Assembly: GCF_009935845.1 (NCBI RefSeq) | Contig: NZ_QWEK01000015.1 | Coordinates: forward strand, 49,539 to 113,538 | Direction: 5' to 3' | Source: Pseudoflavonifractor sp. 524-17 | Lineage (GTDB): Bacteria > Bacillota > Clostridia > Oscillospirales > Oscillospiraceae | Length of the DNA stretch: 64,000 nt | Shown here: positions 43,813-51,664 of the stretch, piece by piece | How positions within the stretch are numbered: the first letter of the stretch is position 1 | How the letters are laid out: each line of letters begins with the position of its first letter | The notes under the pieces: generated by a model | Database searches by the model: none | What the model saw: the letters and a program-made list of their open reading frames with translations, nothing else | What the model was told of the DNA's origin: nothing | Position numbers and translations under genes: made by a program

Positions 43813-44759
43813 CTCTGTCCCCCTCCGTCCGCCAGGCGGCTGGCCAGAATGGCCACGCCCATAGCGTTGTCCGACGCGTATTGGGGCTGCGCAAACACCG
43901 CCTGGCAGGACTGAGTCAGTACCTGCCGCAGGCGGCGGTTGGAGGCTACTCCGCCGGAACAGAGCACCGGCAGACCGGGATATTCCCGCTGGGCCGCAGC
44001 CGTGGCCCGGCGCACCACGTCGGATATGGTATTGAGCACAAAGGCGGCGACGTCTGCCCCCTCCCGCCCCTTGGCCGCCATGGCGGCGCTTTTGTTCTCC
44101 ATGCCAGACAGAGAAAAGGTAAACCGATCCGTCAGCTTCACCGGAAAGCACTCCTCGCTCCTACTACAGCCCGCCAGCTCATCCACCGCCTTTCCCGCAG
44201 GAAAGCTCAGGCCGAGGGCCGCACCGGTGCGGTCAATCAGCTGCCCGGCAGAGATATCACTGGTTCCGCCGATTTTGCGCGCGGCGACATTAACGCCCTC
44301 CGGCTCCACATAGAGCAGCTCGGTGGTGCCGCCGGACAGGTGCCAGGCCAGAAAGGGCCGGTCCAGCAGGTCCATCCGCTCCCCAGACCAAGCCGCAGCG
44401 GCGATATGCCCTTGCTGGTGACTGACGGAGAAAAAGGGGACGCCCAGGGTGTCCGCCACACTGCGCCCCTGGCTCTCCCCCACCAGAAAACAGGGCATGT
44501 AGGAGCCCTCTACAGCCCTGGGCCGGGTGCTGGCCGCCACCGCCCGGATCTCACCCAGCTCTCCCGCTTCCCGCAGCTTGGCAAAGAGCTCCGGCAGGCG
44601 CTTTACATGCTGAAAGAGGGCCTCGCTCTGGCGCAGGCCCAGGGCCCCCGCCGGTACGTCTAGAAGCCGGCCCGCATTCCTCCCCCGGCTCCCGTCAAAC
44701 ACGGCCACCGAAGTGTTATAGTTGCTGGTATCCAGACCTAGGCACACCCCGGCGCTCAT
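43809..44759 (-). CDS. TsaD/Kae1-like M22-family paralogue
   Basis: 316 residues, actin-like ATPase fold. CLGLDTSNYNTSVAVFDG replaces the usual TsaD start (IETSCDET). The metal motif is intact: VSHQQGHIAAA (His-x-x-x-His), followed by LSGGTTELL and SGGVASNRRLRQ, ending with QPQYASDNAMGVAI. True TsaD (tRNA t6A synthesis) is usually longer and found elsewhere with rimI/tsaB, so this is the second clostridial TsaD-like protein found with nusB/xseA. Its role is unknown. ATG at 44759 behind GGAGG, overlapping nusB by four bases. Confidence 0.85.
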   Translation of the reverse strand: MSAGVCLGLDTSNYNTSVAVFDGSRGRNAGRLLDVPAGALGLRQSEALFQHVKRLPELFAKLREAGELGEIRAVAASTRPRAVEGSYMPCFLVGESQGRSVADTLGVPFFSVSHQQGHIAAAAWSGERMDLLDRPFLAWHLSGGTTELLYVEPEGVNVAARKIGGTSDISAGQLIDRTGAALGLSFPAGKAVDELAGCSRSEECFPVKLTDRFTFSLSGMENKSAAMAAKGREGADVAAFVLNTISDVVRRATAAAQREYPGLPVLCSGGVASNRRLRQVLTQSCQAVFAQPQYASDNAMGVAILASRLADGGGQR

Positions 44760-45253
44760 GGTTCCTCCTGCTCCGGCGCAGCCGCTTCCGGCTGGCCTAC
44801 CGGGTCGGGGGGGCACTCGCTGCGCACAAAGGAACCCAGAATGCCATTGACGAAGGACACCACCTCCGGCGCCTCATACCGCTTCGTCAGCTCTACCGCC
44901 TCATTGATGGCCGCAGCGTTGGGAATATCCTGCATATACAGGATCTCATACATGGCCACCCGCATAATGGACACCGCTACCTTAGGAATGCGGCTGAACT
45001 TCCAGCCGATGGCGTAACGGGAGATGTACTCATCCAGCTCCGGACAGTGGGCGTAGACCCCCCGGACCAATGTACAGATATATGTGCGCTGCTTTTCGTT
45101 GGGAAATTCGGCGTAAAGTGGCTCTTCTTCTCCAATCAGCTCAAAGATAGGCCGGGTGAGCATGTGCTCCAGCAGCTCCTCCGCTGTCTCATTGGCGAAG
45201 CCCAGCTCAAAGGAAAAATGGACCGCGATCTCCCGGGCATTGGTACGTGTCAT
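44756..45253 (-). CDS. nusB: transcription antitermination protein NusB
   Basis: Binds BoxA with S10 in rRNA antitermination. 165 residues including the conserved NAREIAVHFSFELGF start, IPKVAVSIMRVAMYEILYMQ and PNAAAINEAVELTKRYEAPE, VVSFVNGILG. An acidic Pro/Ala/Glu tail follows. ATG at 45253 after GGAGG. Head of the cluster nusB-TsaD-like-xseA-xseB-ispA. A likely -10 TATAAT lies at 45362-45367 (minus) with a poor -35. Confidence 0.95.
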   Translation of the reverse strand: MTRTNAREIAVHFSFELGFANETAEELLEHMLTRPIFELIGEEEPLYAEFPNEKQRTYICTLVRGVYAHCPELDEYISRYAIGWKFSRIPKVAVSIMRVAMYEILYMQDIPNAAAINEAVELTKRYEAPEVVSFVNGILGSFVRSECPPDPVGQPEAAAPEQEEP

Positions 45254-45462
45254 TTTCGTTCCTCCCATCCGGACCGGGGGACCCGGTCGTTCTCTTTCTC
45301 TCGGGGGCCGGACCATGCCCGGAGCTGCTCCCCTTTTCTTTCCATTCCACAGATATCACTCATTATACACAGGAATATACAAAAAGAAAACCCCCAGTTT
45401 TCTTTCCATTTTTTCAAAATAAGGGGCGCTGGCTAAAACTCCGTCGATTTCACCAAAAGAGA

Positions 45463-45491
45463 TTGAATTGGCTGAATCACTGTGGTAAAAT
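45463..45491 (+). promoter_or_regulatory. promoter of the methyltransferase gene
   Basis: TTGAAT at 45463-45468, 17 bases, TAAAAT at 45486-45491, 50 bases before the ATG. Confidence 0.6.
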
Positions 45492-45541
45492 TCAAAAAAC
45501 AATCTACAAAAAGGTTTGCGGGAGAGGGGGGGCTCTCTAAT

Positions 45542-46300
45542 ATGGATGCAGAGCATTTAAGGGCCATCTGGCAGCAGGAGGAGGACACGGCGCACATTCA
45601 CGGCTGGGATTTTTCCCATATTTACGGCCGGTACGAGGAGGAGGCCGACCTGCCGTGGTGCTATAAGGAGGTGGTCCGGCAGTACCGACGCAGCGTCCAG
45701 GAGCTCCTGGACTACGACACCGGCGGCGGAGAATTTTTGCTGTCCCTGGGCCACCCCTATGATAAGACCTCCGCCACAGAGGGATATCCCCCCAACGTCA
45801 AATTGTGCCAGAAGACTCTTTTGCCTCTGGGTATCCGGTTCAGAGCGTGCAGCGATCCCAGCCATATTCCCTTTGAAGACCAGTCCTTCGACCTGATTTT
45901 AAACCGGCACGGCAGCTTTGACCCGGCGGAGATCTTCCGGCTGCTTCGCCCCAACGGCATCTTTCTCACAGAGCAGGTGGGCGGGGAGAACGACAGAGAC
46001 CTAGTGGAACTGGTACTGCCTGGAACAGACAAGCCATTTCCCTACCTGAATCTCAAACAGCAACGCAGGGCGTTTGAAGAGACAGGATTCCAAATTCTCC
46101 AGGCGGAGGAGGCATACCGCCCAATCCTGTTCTATGATGTAGGGGCCTTCGTCTGGTTTGCCCGCATTATCGAGTGGGAGTTTCCCGGCTTTTCCGTGGA
46201 CTACTGTTTCCAGCGGCTGCTGCACCTGCAGGAGCTTGTGGAGCGCGAGGGCAAGATCCAGGGTACTATTCACCGGTATCTGATTGCGGCGAAAAAATAA
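45542..46300 (+). CDS. class I SAM-dependent methyltransferase
   Basis: 252 residues. After an N-terminal helical region (WQQEEDTAHIHGWDFSHIYG), the SAM-binding motif I is LLDYDTGGGEFLLSLG, motif II ends in a Glu-bearing turn (SATEGYPPN), and IPFEDQSFDLILNRHGSFDP and EIFRLLRPNGIFLTEQVGG are motifs IV and V. Close to the YbiJ/Methyltransf_11-type of small-molecule methyltransferases. Substrate unknown. Good ribosome site (GGAGAGGGGGGG). It is the only plus-strand gene between nusB and asp23, where those normally lie together, so it looks like an acquisition. Confidence 0.85.
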   Translation: MDAEHLRAIWQQEEDTAHIHGWDFSHIYGRYEEEADLPWCYKEVVRQYRRSVQELLDYDTGGGEFLLSLGHPYDKTSATEGYPPNVKLCQKTLLPLGIRFRACSDPSHIPFEDQSFDLILNRHGSFDPAEIFRLLRPNGIFLTEQVGGENDRDLVELVLPGTDKPFPYLNLKQQRRAFEETGFQILQAEEAYRPILFYDVGAFVWFARIIEWEFPGFSVDYCFQRLLHLQELVEREGKIQGTIHRYLIAAKK

Positions 46301-46356
46301 GCGCCACCGCGGGACGGCAAAAGATCCCGCTGAACCGCATGATACAGGTTCTTAAA

Positions 46357-46387
46357 CGGACAGCTGGCCATTTTGGCCGGCTGTCCG
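46357..46387. terminator. hairpin between the convergent methyltransferase and acetyltransferase genes
   Basis: CGGACAGC-t-GGCC and GGCC-g-GCTGTCCG form a 12-base-pair stem with one mismatch around a four-base loop. T runs on both sides are short. Confidence 0.6.
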
Positions 46388-46427
46388 CTTCTAGGCGCTT
46401 GTGGGGCAATTCATCTGCCGCGGTTTT

Positions 46428-47056
46428 CTACTTCAGACACTCCAGCTCTCCCGCCTGGATGGCCGCAATATTTTGTCTGATCTTTTCCGTCGGCCAATCC
46501 CACCACTTCAGCGCCAGCAGCACGGAGATAACCTCCTGGGAAAAGCGCCGGCGGATCGTCCGCGCCGGAACGCCGCCCACAATTGTGTACGGCGGCATGT
46601 CTTTGGCGACCACCGCCCGGGCACCGATGACAGCCCCGTCGCCAATGGAAACACCCGCCAGAACGACTGCCTCATAGCCGATCCAGACATCGTTTCCTAT
46701 GACAATGTCTCCCTTGTTGTCCCAGGCCGATGCCATATCTCCCGCATCCAGGCCCCATTCCTCAAAAAAATGGGAAACGGGTAGGTGGAAAGCGATCCAA
46801 GGGCGTGGTTAGCGCTGTTAAACAGAAACTTCGCCCCGCAGGCAATGGAGCAAAACTTCCCAATGATCAGTCTGTCGCCGTTGACAGCATAGTGGTAGAG
46901 TATATTGTTGCGTTCAAACTGCCGGGGGTCATGGACGAAGTCGTGATACACCGTGAACTCCCCGACCACAATGCTGGGATCTGTTACCACATATTTCAGA
47001 TAGACCGTCTCCCGATCTCCGGTACGGGGGTATTCTTTTTTGGCCGGTACAGCCAT
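46428..47056 (-). pseudogene. CatB/Vat-like xenobiotic O-acetyltransferase with a one-base frameshift
   Basis: Two overlapping fragments in different frames together give a complete left-handed beta-helix acetyltransferase of about 209 residues, the normal length. N-terminal part (47056 to about 46765): good ribosome site, hexapeptide repeats, [19 protein letters not shown] with the catalytic His. C-terminal part: [40 protein letters not shown] and WWDWPTEKI. The break is in the run of seven A/T at 46764-46770; eight would restore [12 protein letters not shown]. Sequencing error, a real mutation or slippage are all possible. The family acetylates chloramphenicol or streptogramin A, but sequence alone does not show the substrate. 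Confidence 0.85.
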
Positions 47057-47147
47057 TCTAATCTCCTCCTAATTCTTTTGATTGGGCGGCTATACCGGCA
47101 ATTACAATGCAGCGCCTCACCCGCTCTCCTCCCTTCCAATACACCGC

Positions 47148-47186
47148 AAAAAGAGCATGGGAGAAGTACGCTTCTCTCCCATGCTC
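47148..47186 (-). terminator. terminator of asp23
   Basis: GAGCATGGGAGA and TCTCCCATGCTC form a 12-base-pair stem, with five Ts following on the minus strand (47152-47148). It isolates asp23 from the acetyltransferase gene. Confidence 0.85.
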
Positions 47187-47203
47187 CTGGCTTTTATTCC
47201 GGC

Positions 47204-47581
47204 CTACTTGGCCTCCCGCTCGAAGACAACGCCGCCCACGTGGACATTAACGCACTCCACGCTCAGGCCGCTGGTGTTGCCGATCGCGCTGAGGACTGCC
47301 TTCTGTACGGCGTTGGCCACCTCGGGAATGGTGTAGCCGTATTTGATGAAGATGGACACCTCTACACTGACGCTGCCCTCGTTCACCGCGATGCGCACAC
47401 CCTTGGACAAGCTCTTCTTGCCCAGCAGCTCCGCCAGATCGGTACCCAGATTGGGGGACAGGCTGCCCACCCCCTCCACCTCCAATGTGGCGGCGGCGGC
47501 GATGACGGCCAGAACCTCCTCTGATATATGGATATTCCCCAGTTCATCCGGGCGGGAAACATATTCTCTCGCATCGGCCAT
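47204..47581 (-). CDS. Asp23/Gls24 family envelope stress protein
   Basis: 125 residues: GNIHISEEVLAVIAAAATLE, EGVGSLSPN, then GVRIAVNEGSVSVEVSIFIK and VANAVQKAVLSAIGNTSGLS with VECVNVHVGGVVFE at the end, the whole family pattern. Soluble membrane-associated proteins of unclear role in cell-envelope homeostasis, usually upstream of nusB in Clostridia. Here two accessory genes separate it from nusB. Own terminator downstream. Confidence 0.92.
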   Translation of the reverse strand: MADAREYVSRPDELGNIHISEEVLAVIAAAATLEVEGVGSLSPNLGTDLAELLGKKSLSKGVRIAVNEGSVSVEVSIFIKYGYTIPEVANAVQKAVLSAIGNTSGLSVECVNVHVGGVVFEREAK

Positions 47582-47698
47582 TGCAGGTCACGCTCCTTAT
47601 TCTGTATCAAGATGGATCCCCTGTTTCACATTGTACCACAGAACTGGAAAAATACCAACAAATTTTTTGTCCACCGCCGGAGTATGTTCCGAACGCGC

Positions 47699-48337
47699 CT
47701 ACGGCTCCGCCTCGATGATCTTGATCTGACTGGCGGACAAGCCGGTCTCGCCGGTGACAATCTCTGTAATACGGGCGATATCTGCGTCGGACAGGCCCTC
47801 CCCACTGGCGGCCACCACCACGCTGGCACTGTTTTCACTGATGAAGGCCACACAGTCGGTATATCCCTTGGCCGTAACCAGATTCTCAATCTGTGCCTCC
47901 GACACGGTAGTGCTGGCCATCGTCTCAATAGCGGCAGTCATCTGCTCTTTCATCGCCGCGTCCGCTGTCTCGCTGCCGGCGGAGTCCTGGAGCATGGTCA
48001 GGGCGCTGTCCCGGGCCTGCTGCCGGTTGAGCCGGGCAGAGGCAAAATAGCCCGTTCCGGTATTTGGCTCACTGGCGCTGGGCGCCCCGCTGGCCTGAGG
48101 CTGCGCCGTGCTGTTGGGGGTCTCCCCAGTTTGCTCTTTGGCTCCGGAGGTGTCCTTGTCCTGTGTCTTGCCCCCCAGCAGGAGGGGATCGTCCGTCTTC
48201 CCCCCCACCAGCGCCGCCTGGCCCAGAACCTTGCCGGTCCCCGCCGTCTCCTGGCCATAGGACCAGTTGAGATACACCGCCGCGCACACAAAGAGGACGA
48301 TTGCCGCCACCACCGCATTTCGTTTCCAGAGTTTCAT
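47699..48337 (-). CDS. spoIIIAH: stage III sporulation protein AH
   Basis: 212 residues. One N-terminal membrane helix (NAVVAAIVLFVCAAVYLNWS), a long polar linker (about 30-100), then the FliF/YscJ-like ring domain (QQARDSALTMLQDSAG, AQIENLVTAKGYTDCVAFIS, SASQIKIIEAEP). It faces SpoIIQ (in Clostridia its analogue) across the forespore double membrane and forms part of the feeding-tube channel. Last gene of the spoIIIA operon; starts ten bases after spoIIIAG ends. ATG at 48337 preferred over one two codons earlier. Confidence 0.92.
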   Translation of the reverse strand: MKLWKRNAVVAAIVLFVCAAVYLNWSYGQETAGTGKVLGQAALVGGKTDDPLLLGGKTQDKDTSGAKEQTGETPNSTAQPQASGAPSASEPNTGTGYFASARLNRQQARDSALTMLQDSAGSETADAAMKEQMTAAIETMASTTVSEAQIENLVTAKGYTDCVAFISENSASVVVAASGEGLSDADIARITEIVTGETGLSASQIKIIEAEP

Positions 48338-48347
48338 TGCCATTTCC

Positions 48348-48869
48348 TCACTTTCCTTTACAGATTGAAATCTTGTCAGAACCCAGCCCCGTCAGCGCCG
48401 ACACCGCCTCCACCAAAGACAGGCGCACGGCAGGGTCGTCTCCCCCTGAGCATACCACCAGCGCCCCCCGGAATTGGGGCGAAATCTGCTGGACCGGTAT
48501 GGTCTCCTCCTGACCGGACCCCCGGGAGACCACCACCAGCGTCTCCTCCTGCCTGTATGTATCCTCTCCCTCCTCCTGACTGGTATCTCTGGCCCAGATC
48601 TGCCGGGGGCCGGCCTGTAGGGTGAGCACAACCTGCACCCTTCCCGCCCCCTCTATCTGGGAAAGGACCTCCTCCAGCCGGTCCTCCATGGCGGACACCT
48701 CCGCTGTCCTGTCCTGGCTGGGCGCGGCACTCTGCGCCGGCATCCTCCCCTCCCCGGAGGGCAGCAGCAGAAGGATAACTCCCGCCGCAATGACCAGCAG
48801 GACATAGCGGTATTTCCCCAGCAGACCTTGCAGCCTCTCCCCCAGCTTGGTCAAGTCCATTCCTTTCAT
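48348..48869 (-). CDS. spoIIIAG: stage III sporulation protein AG
   Basis: 173 residues. One membrane helix (YVLLVIAAGVILLLLPSG), then a ring-forming domain: AMEDRLEEVLSQIEGAGRVQ, VVLTLQAGPRQIWARDTSQ, ETIPVQQISPQFRGALVVCS. In Bacillus AG makes a large 30-mer ring. ATG at 48869 behind GGAGGAG overlaps the spoIIIAF stop (ATGA). The longer reading frame upstream is coding in another frame (spoIIIAF). Confidence 0.92.
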   Translation of the reverse strand: MKGMDLTKLGERLQGLLGKYRYVLLVIAAGVILLLLPSGEGRMPAQSAAPSQDRTAEVSAMEDRLEEVLSQIEGAGRVQVVLTLQAGPRQIWARDTSQEEGEDTYRQEETLVVVSRGSGQEETIPVQQISPQFRGALVVCSGGDDPAVRLSLVEAVSALTGLGSDKISICKGK

Positions 48870-49357
48870 TGCGTCTCCTCCACCTTGTAGGTCTGACGCG
48901 CCGCCGGAATGGCAAAATCGGCTTCGATCCGGCGCTCCAGCGCCGCCCGCTGGGCAGCGTCCACGTTGCCGTAAATGGTTACCGCCCACGGGATGGGATA
49001 GCCGTCCTCTCCCGCCTGCGTCTCCACCACAACCCGGCATTGGATGCCCAAGCCCTCCGCCTTGTCCGATATATATGCGTCAGAGCGTTCCTCTATGAGT
49101 TCTTTCAGCAGGGCGGCGTCCACCGCCTCCAGCTCAGCCAGCTCCGGCTGGGACAGCTGATACTGTGTCAGCGCCCTGGACAGGGCCGTCCCGTCCAGCC
49201 GCAGCAGGGGCGAGAGCACCGCCAGCAGCAGCACCAGCCCACCGGTAAGCCGACCCAGCCGATGCACCGTCCCCGGCGGCATCACCGCATCTGCCGCAGC
49301 CACCAGCAGGGCCGCCGCTGTGACGCCCATAAGCCAGTCCTTCAAAAAGTCCAGCAT
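48866..49357 (-). CDS. spoIIIAF: stage III sporulation protein AF
   Basis: 163 residues: two N-terminal membrane helices (WLMGVTAAALLVAAADAVMP, LGRLTGGLVLLLAVLSPLLR) and a soluble domain ending EADFAIPAARQTYKVEETQ with a ring-building-motif-like fold (CRVVVETQ, IPWAVTIYGNVDAAQRAALE). Start at ATG 49357 with GGGGGG upstream; a GTG at 49366 overlapping the spoIIIAE stop is also possible. Confidence 0.9.
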   Translation of the reverse strand: MLDFLKDWLMGVTAAALLVAAADAVMPPGTVHRLGRLTGGLVLLLAVLSPLLRLDGTALSRALTQYQLSQPELAELEAVDAALLKELIEERSDAYISDKAEGLGIQCRVVVETQAGEDGYPIPWAVTIYGNVDAAQRAALERRIEADFAIPAARQTYKVEETQ

Positions 49358-49362
49358 CCCTG

Positions 49363-50472
49363 TCACCCCCCTACCGCCATGGTGACGGCGGACACCAGCG
49401 ACACTAGCAGCAGCAACGCCCCCGCCCCCGTCATCCCTAATACCAGTCCAAACGCGCCGCCAATACGGTCGATGAGCTTGGACAGCACCCCGTCTGACAC
49501 CGTAGCGGCCAGCGCGGCGGTAAGCTTATAGGCCAGGTAGTGGATCCCCAGCTGCAAAAAGGGAAGCAAGCAGATGGCCAGCACCCCCAGCATTCCAAAC
49601 ACCCCCACCGCGTTGCGCAGGATGCCTGCCCCGGCCAGGATAGTCTCCGCCGCGTCGGAGAGAATCCCCCCCACCACAGGCACCGCGCCGGAGATGGTCA
49701 TCTTGGCCGTCTTCAGTGTCAGGGCGTCTGTACTTCCCGCAATCACCCCGCTGACGGTCAAATAACCCACAAATACAAGCAAAATCACGGTCAGCACCGA
49801 AGTAATGGTCCATTTCAGCACATCGCTCACCCGTTTTAAGCCCTCGTTCCCCAAAGCGGCGTGGGCGGTACAGGCCGCCATATAGCAGTACACCAGAGGA
49901 ATCAGTATCTGGTCGATTACTGTCAGCAGCACATCGGAGAAGAGCATGGTGGCCATCTGCCGTGCAGCGGCGCCCCCCGGCGTACCGCAGGCCGCTGAGG
50001 CGGCGGCCATGGTGGGCAGCAGCACTTTGGAAAAGGCGCTCATCTCGCTCAGCGCCGCCCGGCCCAGCCCCACCATAGCGTGGACATCGGCGGCGGCCAC
50101 TGACATCACCGCCAAGGCTCCCGCCACTGCCGCCGCATCCGGCCCCACCGCCTTTCCCAGGCTTTTGGACAGTTCCTCCGCCAAGCCGCACAGCAGCACC
50201 ACCGCCAGCAGCAGAATGCCGCTGCGTACCGCCTTTCGCACCACTCCGGGGACCTGCTCGCTGCCGGTGTCCAAAATCTGCCCCAGCCCCTGGTCCAGAT
50301 CCAAATTCAGACCGATGTCCAGGCCGGACAGCTCGTCCCGGGCGGCATCCTTCAGGCCGTCCAGATCCAACGCCTCTGCCTGGGCGGCCTGAATGTCCGG
50401 CTCCGACGCCGTGGCGGAGCCCCACAGCGAGAGGAGCAGCAACAGCAGCAAAATCAGCGCCGCCCCCTTCAA
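49363..50472 (-). CDS. spoIIIAE: stage III sporulation protein AE
   Basis: 369 residues, polytopic, with a signal sequence (LKGAALILLLLLLLSLWGSA). Conserved core: SVAAADVHAMVGLGRAALSE, VLLPTMAAASAACGTPGGAA, ISGAVPVVGGILSDAAETIL, and a run of C-terminal helices. The start is taken as TTG at 50472, overlapping the spoIIIAD stop (TTGA); it has no good ribosome-binding site and is probably translated by coupling. The 130 residues of open frame before it are the shadow of spoIIIAD. Confidence 0.85.
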   Translation of the reverse strand: MKGAALILLLLLLLSLWGSATASEPDIQAAQAEALDLDGLKDAARDELSGLDIGLNLDLDQGLGQILDTGSEQVPGVVRKAVRSGILLLAVVLLCGLAEELSKSLGKAVGPDAAAVAGALAVMSVAAADVHAMVGLGRAALSEMSAFSKVLLPTMAAASAACGTPGGAAARQMATMLFSDVLLTVIDQILIPLVYCYMAACTAHAALGNEGLKRVSDVLKWTITSVLTVILLVFVGYLTVSGVIAGSTDALTLKTAKMTISGAVPVVGGILSDAAETILAGAGILRNAVGVFGMLGVLAICLLPFLQLGIHYLAYKLTAALAATVSDGVLSKLIDRIGGAFGLVLGMTGAGALLLLVSLVSAVTMAVGG

Positions 50473-50855
50473 AACAGGCTGTTGAGGGTGGACAGCACCG
50501 CCTGGAGCAGCGGTACGGATACGCACAGGGCCAGCGCCGCGCCGGCGGTCTCCACAAAGGCGGCGATCCCGCCCTCCCCCGCGTCCCGGCACAGCTCCGC
50601 GGTGATGCGGGTGATGATGGAAATGCCCACGGTTTTCAGCACCGGGGCCAGCACCGCCGGTGAGATTTGAGCCATATCCGCCAGGGTGTCCAGAAAAGAC
50701 CGTACCTGCTCCACGCTCCGCAGCGCCCCGCCCAGAATCAGGGCGCCGGCAGCCAGCGCCAGCACCAGGCCCAGCTCCCGGGCCTGTTTTTTCACCACCA
50801 CAGCACACAGCGCCGCCGTAATGCCCAGGGCCGCCACCTTTAAAATATCTATCAT
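50469..50855 (-). CDS. spoIIIAD: stage III sporulation protein AD
   Basis: 128 residues with about four hydrophobic helices (AALGITAALCAVVVKKQARE, LVLALAAGALILGGALRSV, GISIITRITAELCRDAGEGG, AGAALALCVSVPLLQAVLST). The C-x-D-A-x-E motif around CRDAGEGGIAAFVETAG is characteristic. It starts seven bases after spoIIIAC and ends overlapping spoIIIAE. Confidence 0.92.
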   Translation of the reverse strand: MIDILKVAALGITAALCAVVVKKQARELGLVLALAAGALILGGALRSVEQVRSFLDTLADMAQISPAVLAPVLKTVGISIITRITAELCRDAGEGGIAAFVETAGAALALCVSVPLLQAVLSTLNSLF

Positions 50856-50861
50856 CCCTCA

Positions 50862-51056
50862 TCACAGCCCGAACAGGTTCTTGACCAGATTGAACAGGTC
50901 GCTGATCTCCTGTACCACCAGCATCAACACCACCACCAGCCCAGCCAGAGTGACCATCGTCGCCTGCTCATCCCGGCCCGAGCGGGTCAGAACCTGATTG
51001 AGCACCGACACCAAAATACCAATGGCTGCAATCTTGAAAATCAAATCCACATCCAT
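50862..51056 (-). CDS. spoIIIAC: stage III sporulation protein AC
   Basis: 64 residues, two helices: MDVDLIFKIAAIGILVSVLN and MVTLAGLVVVLMLVVQEISD. Matches the short family length. ATG at 51056 with AAGGA 11 bases upstream; nine extra in-frame codons upstream are unlikely since relatives start MxVDLIFKIAxIGI. Confidence 0.9.
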   Translation of the reverse strand: MDVDLIFKIAAIGILVSVLNQVLTRSGRDEQATMVTLAGLVVVLMLVVQEISDLFNLVKNLFGL

Positions 51057-51131
51057 TATATTATACATCCTTCCCACGCTCATAGGCCCCGCCGGACCGC
51101 CTCACAGCCGCACCCGGCGGCGGGGATCCGG

Positions 51132-51644
51132 TCAAAGCAGCAAAATGGCAAAAAAGCTCCCGGCGGTGAGGCCCAAGGCGCCGTAGAGCCTGCCCCGGCT
51201 GTCCCGGTCCGCCTCAGCGGCGGCCAGATTGTGCTCCAGCCGCACCCGGGCCAGGGCAACCGCCTCCTGCTGGCCACCGCCGTCGTACCGGCCCAGCACC
51301 CGGCCCAGCCGGGAGAGGATCTCTCGGTCCTCCGCCGCCAGCCCCATGGGCTGTTCCTCTATGGCCTCGTCCCACAGCTCTCCCAGGCTCCGCTCTCCCA
51401 GACGGTCCAGCCGGGCCAGGCAGCCAGCGAAAAAGGCCCCGGCCGGCGCAGGCGCCCGGCGGGACAGCTCGTCCAGCAGCTCTGGGATGGGAGTCAGCCG
51501 GAAGGAGAGCTCCCGCTCGGCCAGCTCCAGCGCGGCTATCACGGCCCCCAGGCCGGATACCCGCTGGGCCAGCCCCCGTGCCGCAGAAAATCCCATCGCT
51601 GCGGTTCCTCCAATGATCAGCGCCGCGCCCAGCAGTTTTCGCAT
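51132..51644 (-). CDS. spoIIIAB: stage III sporulation protein AB
   Basis: 170 residues. Signal-like N-terminus (LLGAALIIGGTAAMGFSAAR), then a helical GspF-like body (LELAERELSFRLTPIPELLD, EAVALARVRLEHNLAAAEAD) and a last membrane helix (GALGLTAGSFFAILLL). Predicted inner-membrane platform component, like type II secretion GspF. It begins 20 bases after spoIIIAA ends. Confidence 0.9.
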   Translation of the reverse strand: MRKLLGAALIIGGTAAMGFSAARGLAQRVSGLGAVIAALELAERELSFRLTPIPELLDELSRRAPAPAGAFFAGCLARLDRLGERSLGELWDEAIEEQPMGLAAEDREILSRLGRVLGRYDGGGQQEAVALARVRLEHNLAAAEADRDSRGRLYGALGLTAGSFFAILLL

Positions 51645-51664
51645 CCCTATCCCCCATTCCCGGT

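Noticed and set aside
46428..46736. Treating the two acetyltransferase fragments as two separate genes.
   Set aside because: Together they form exactly one enzyme when one base is restored, and the second fragment lacks its own ribosome site.
49363..50865. SpoIIIAE with a 130-residue N-terminal extension.
   Set aside because: The extension is low-complexity Gly/Arg/Ala translated from spoIIIAD in another frame; the hydrophobic signal begins at 50472.
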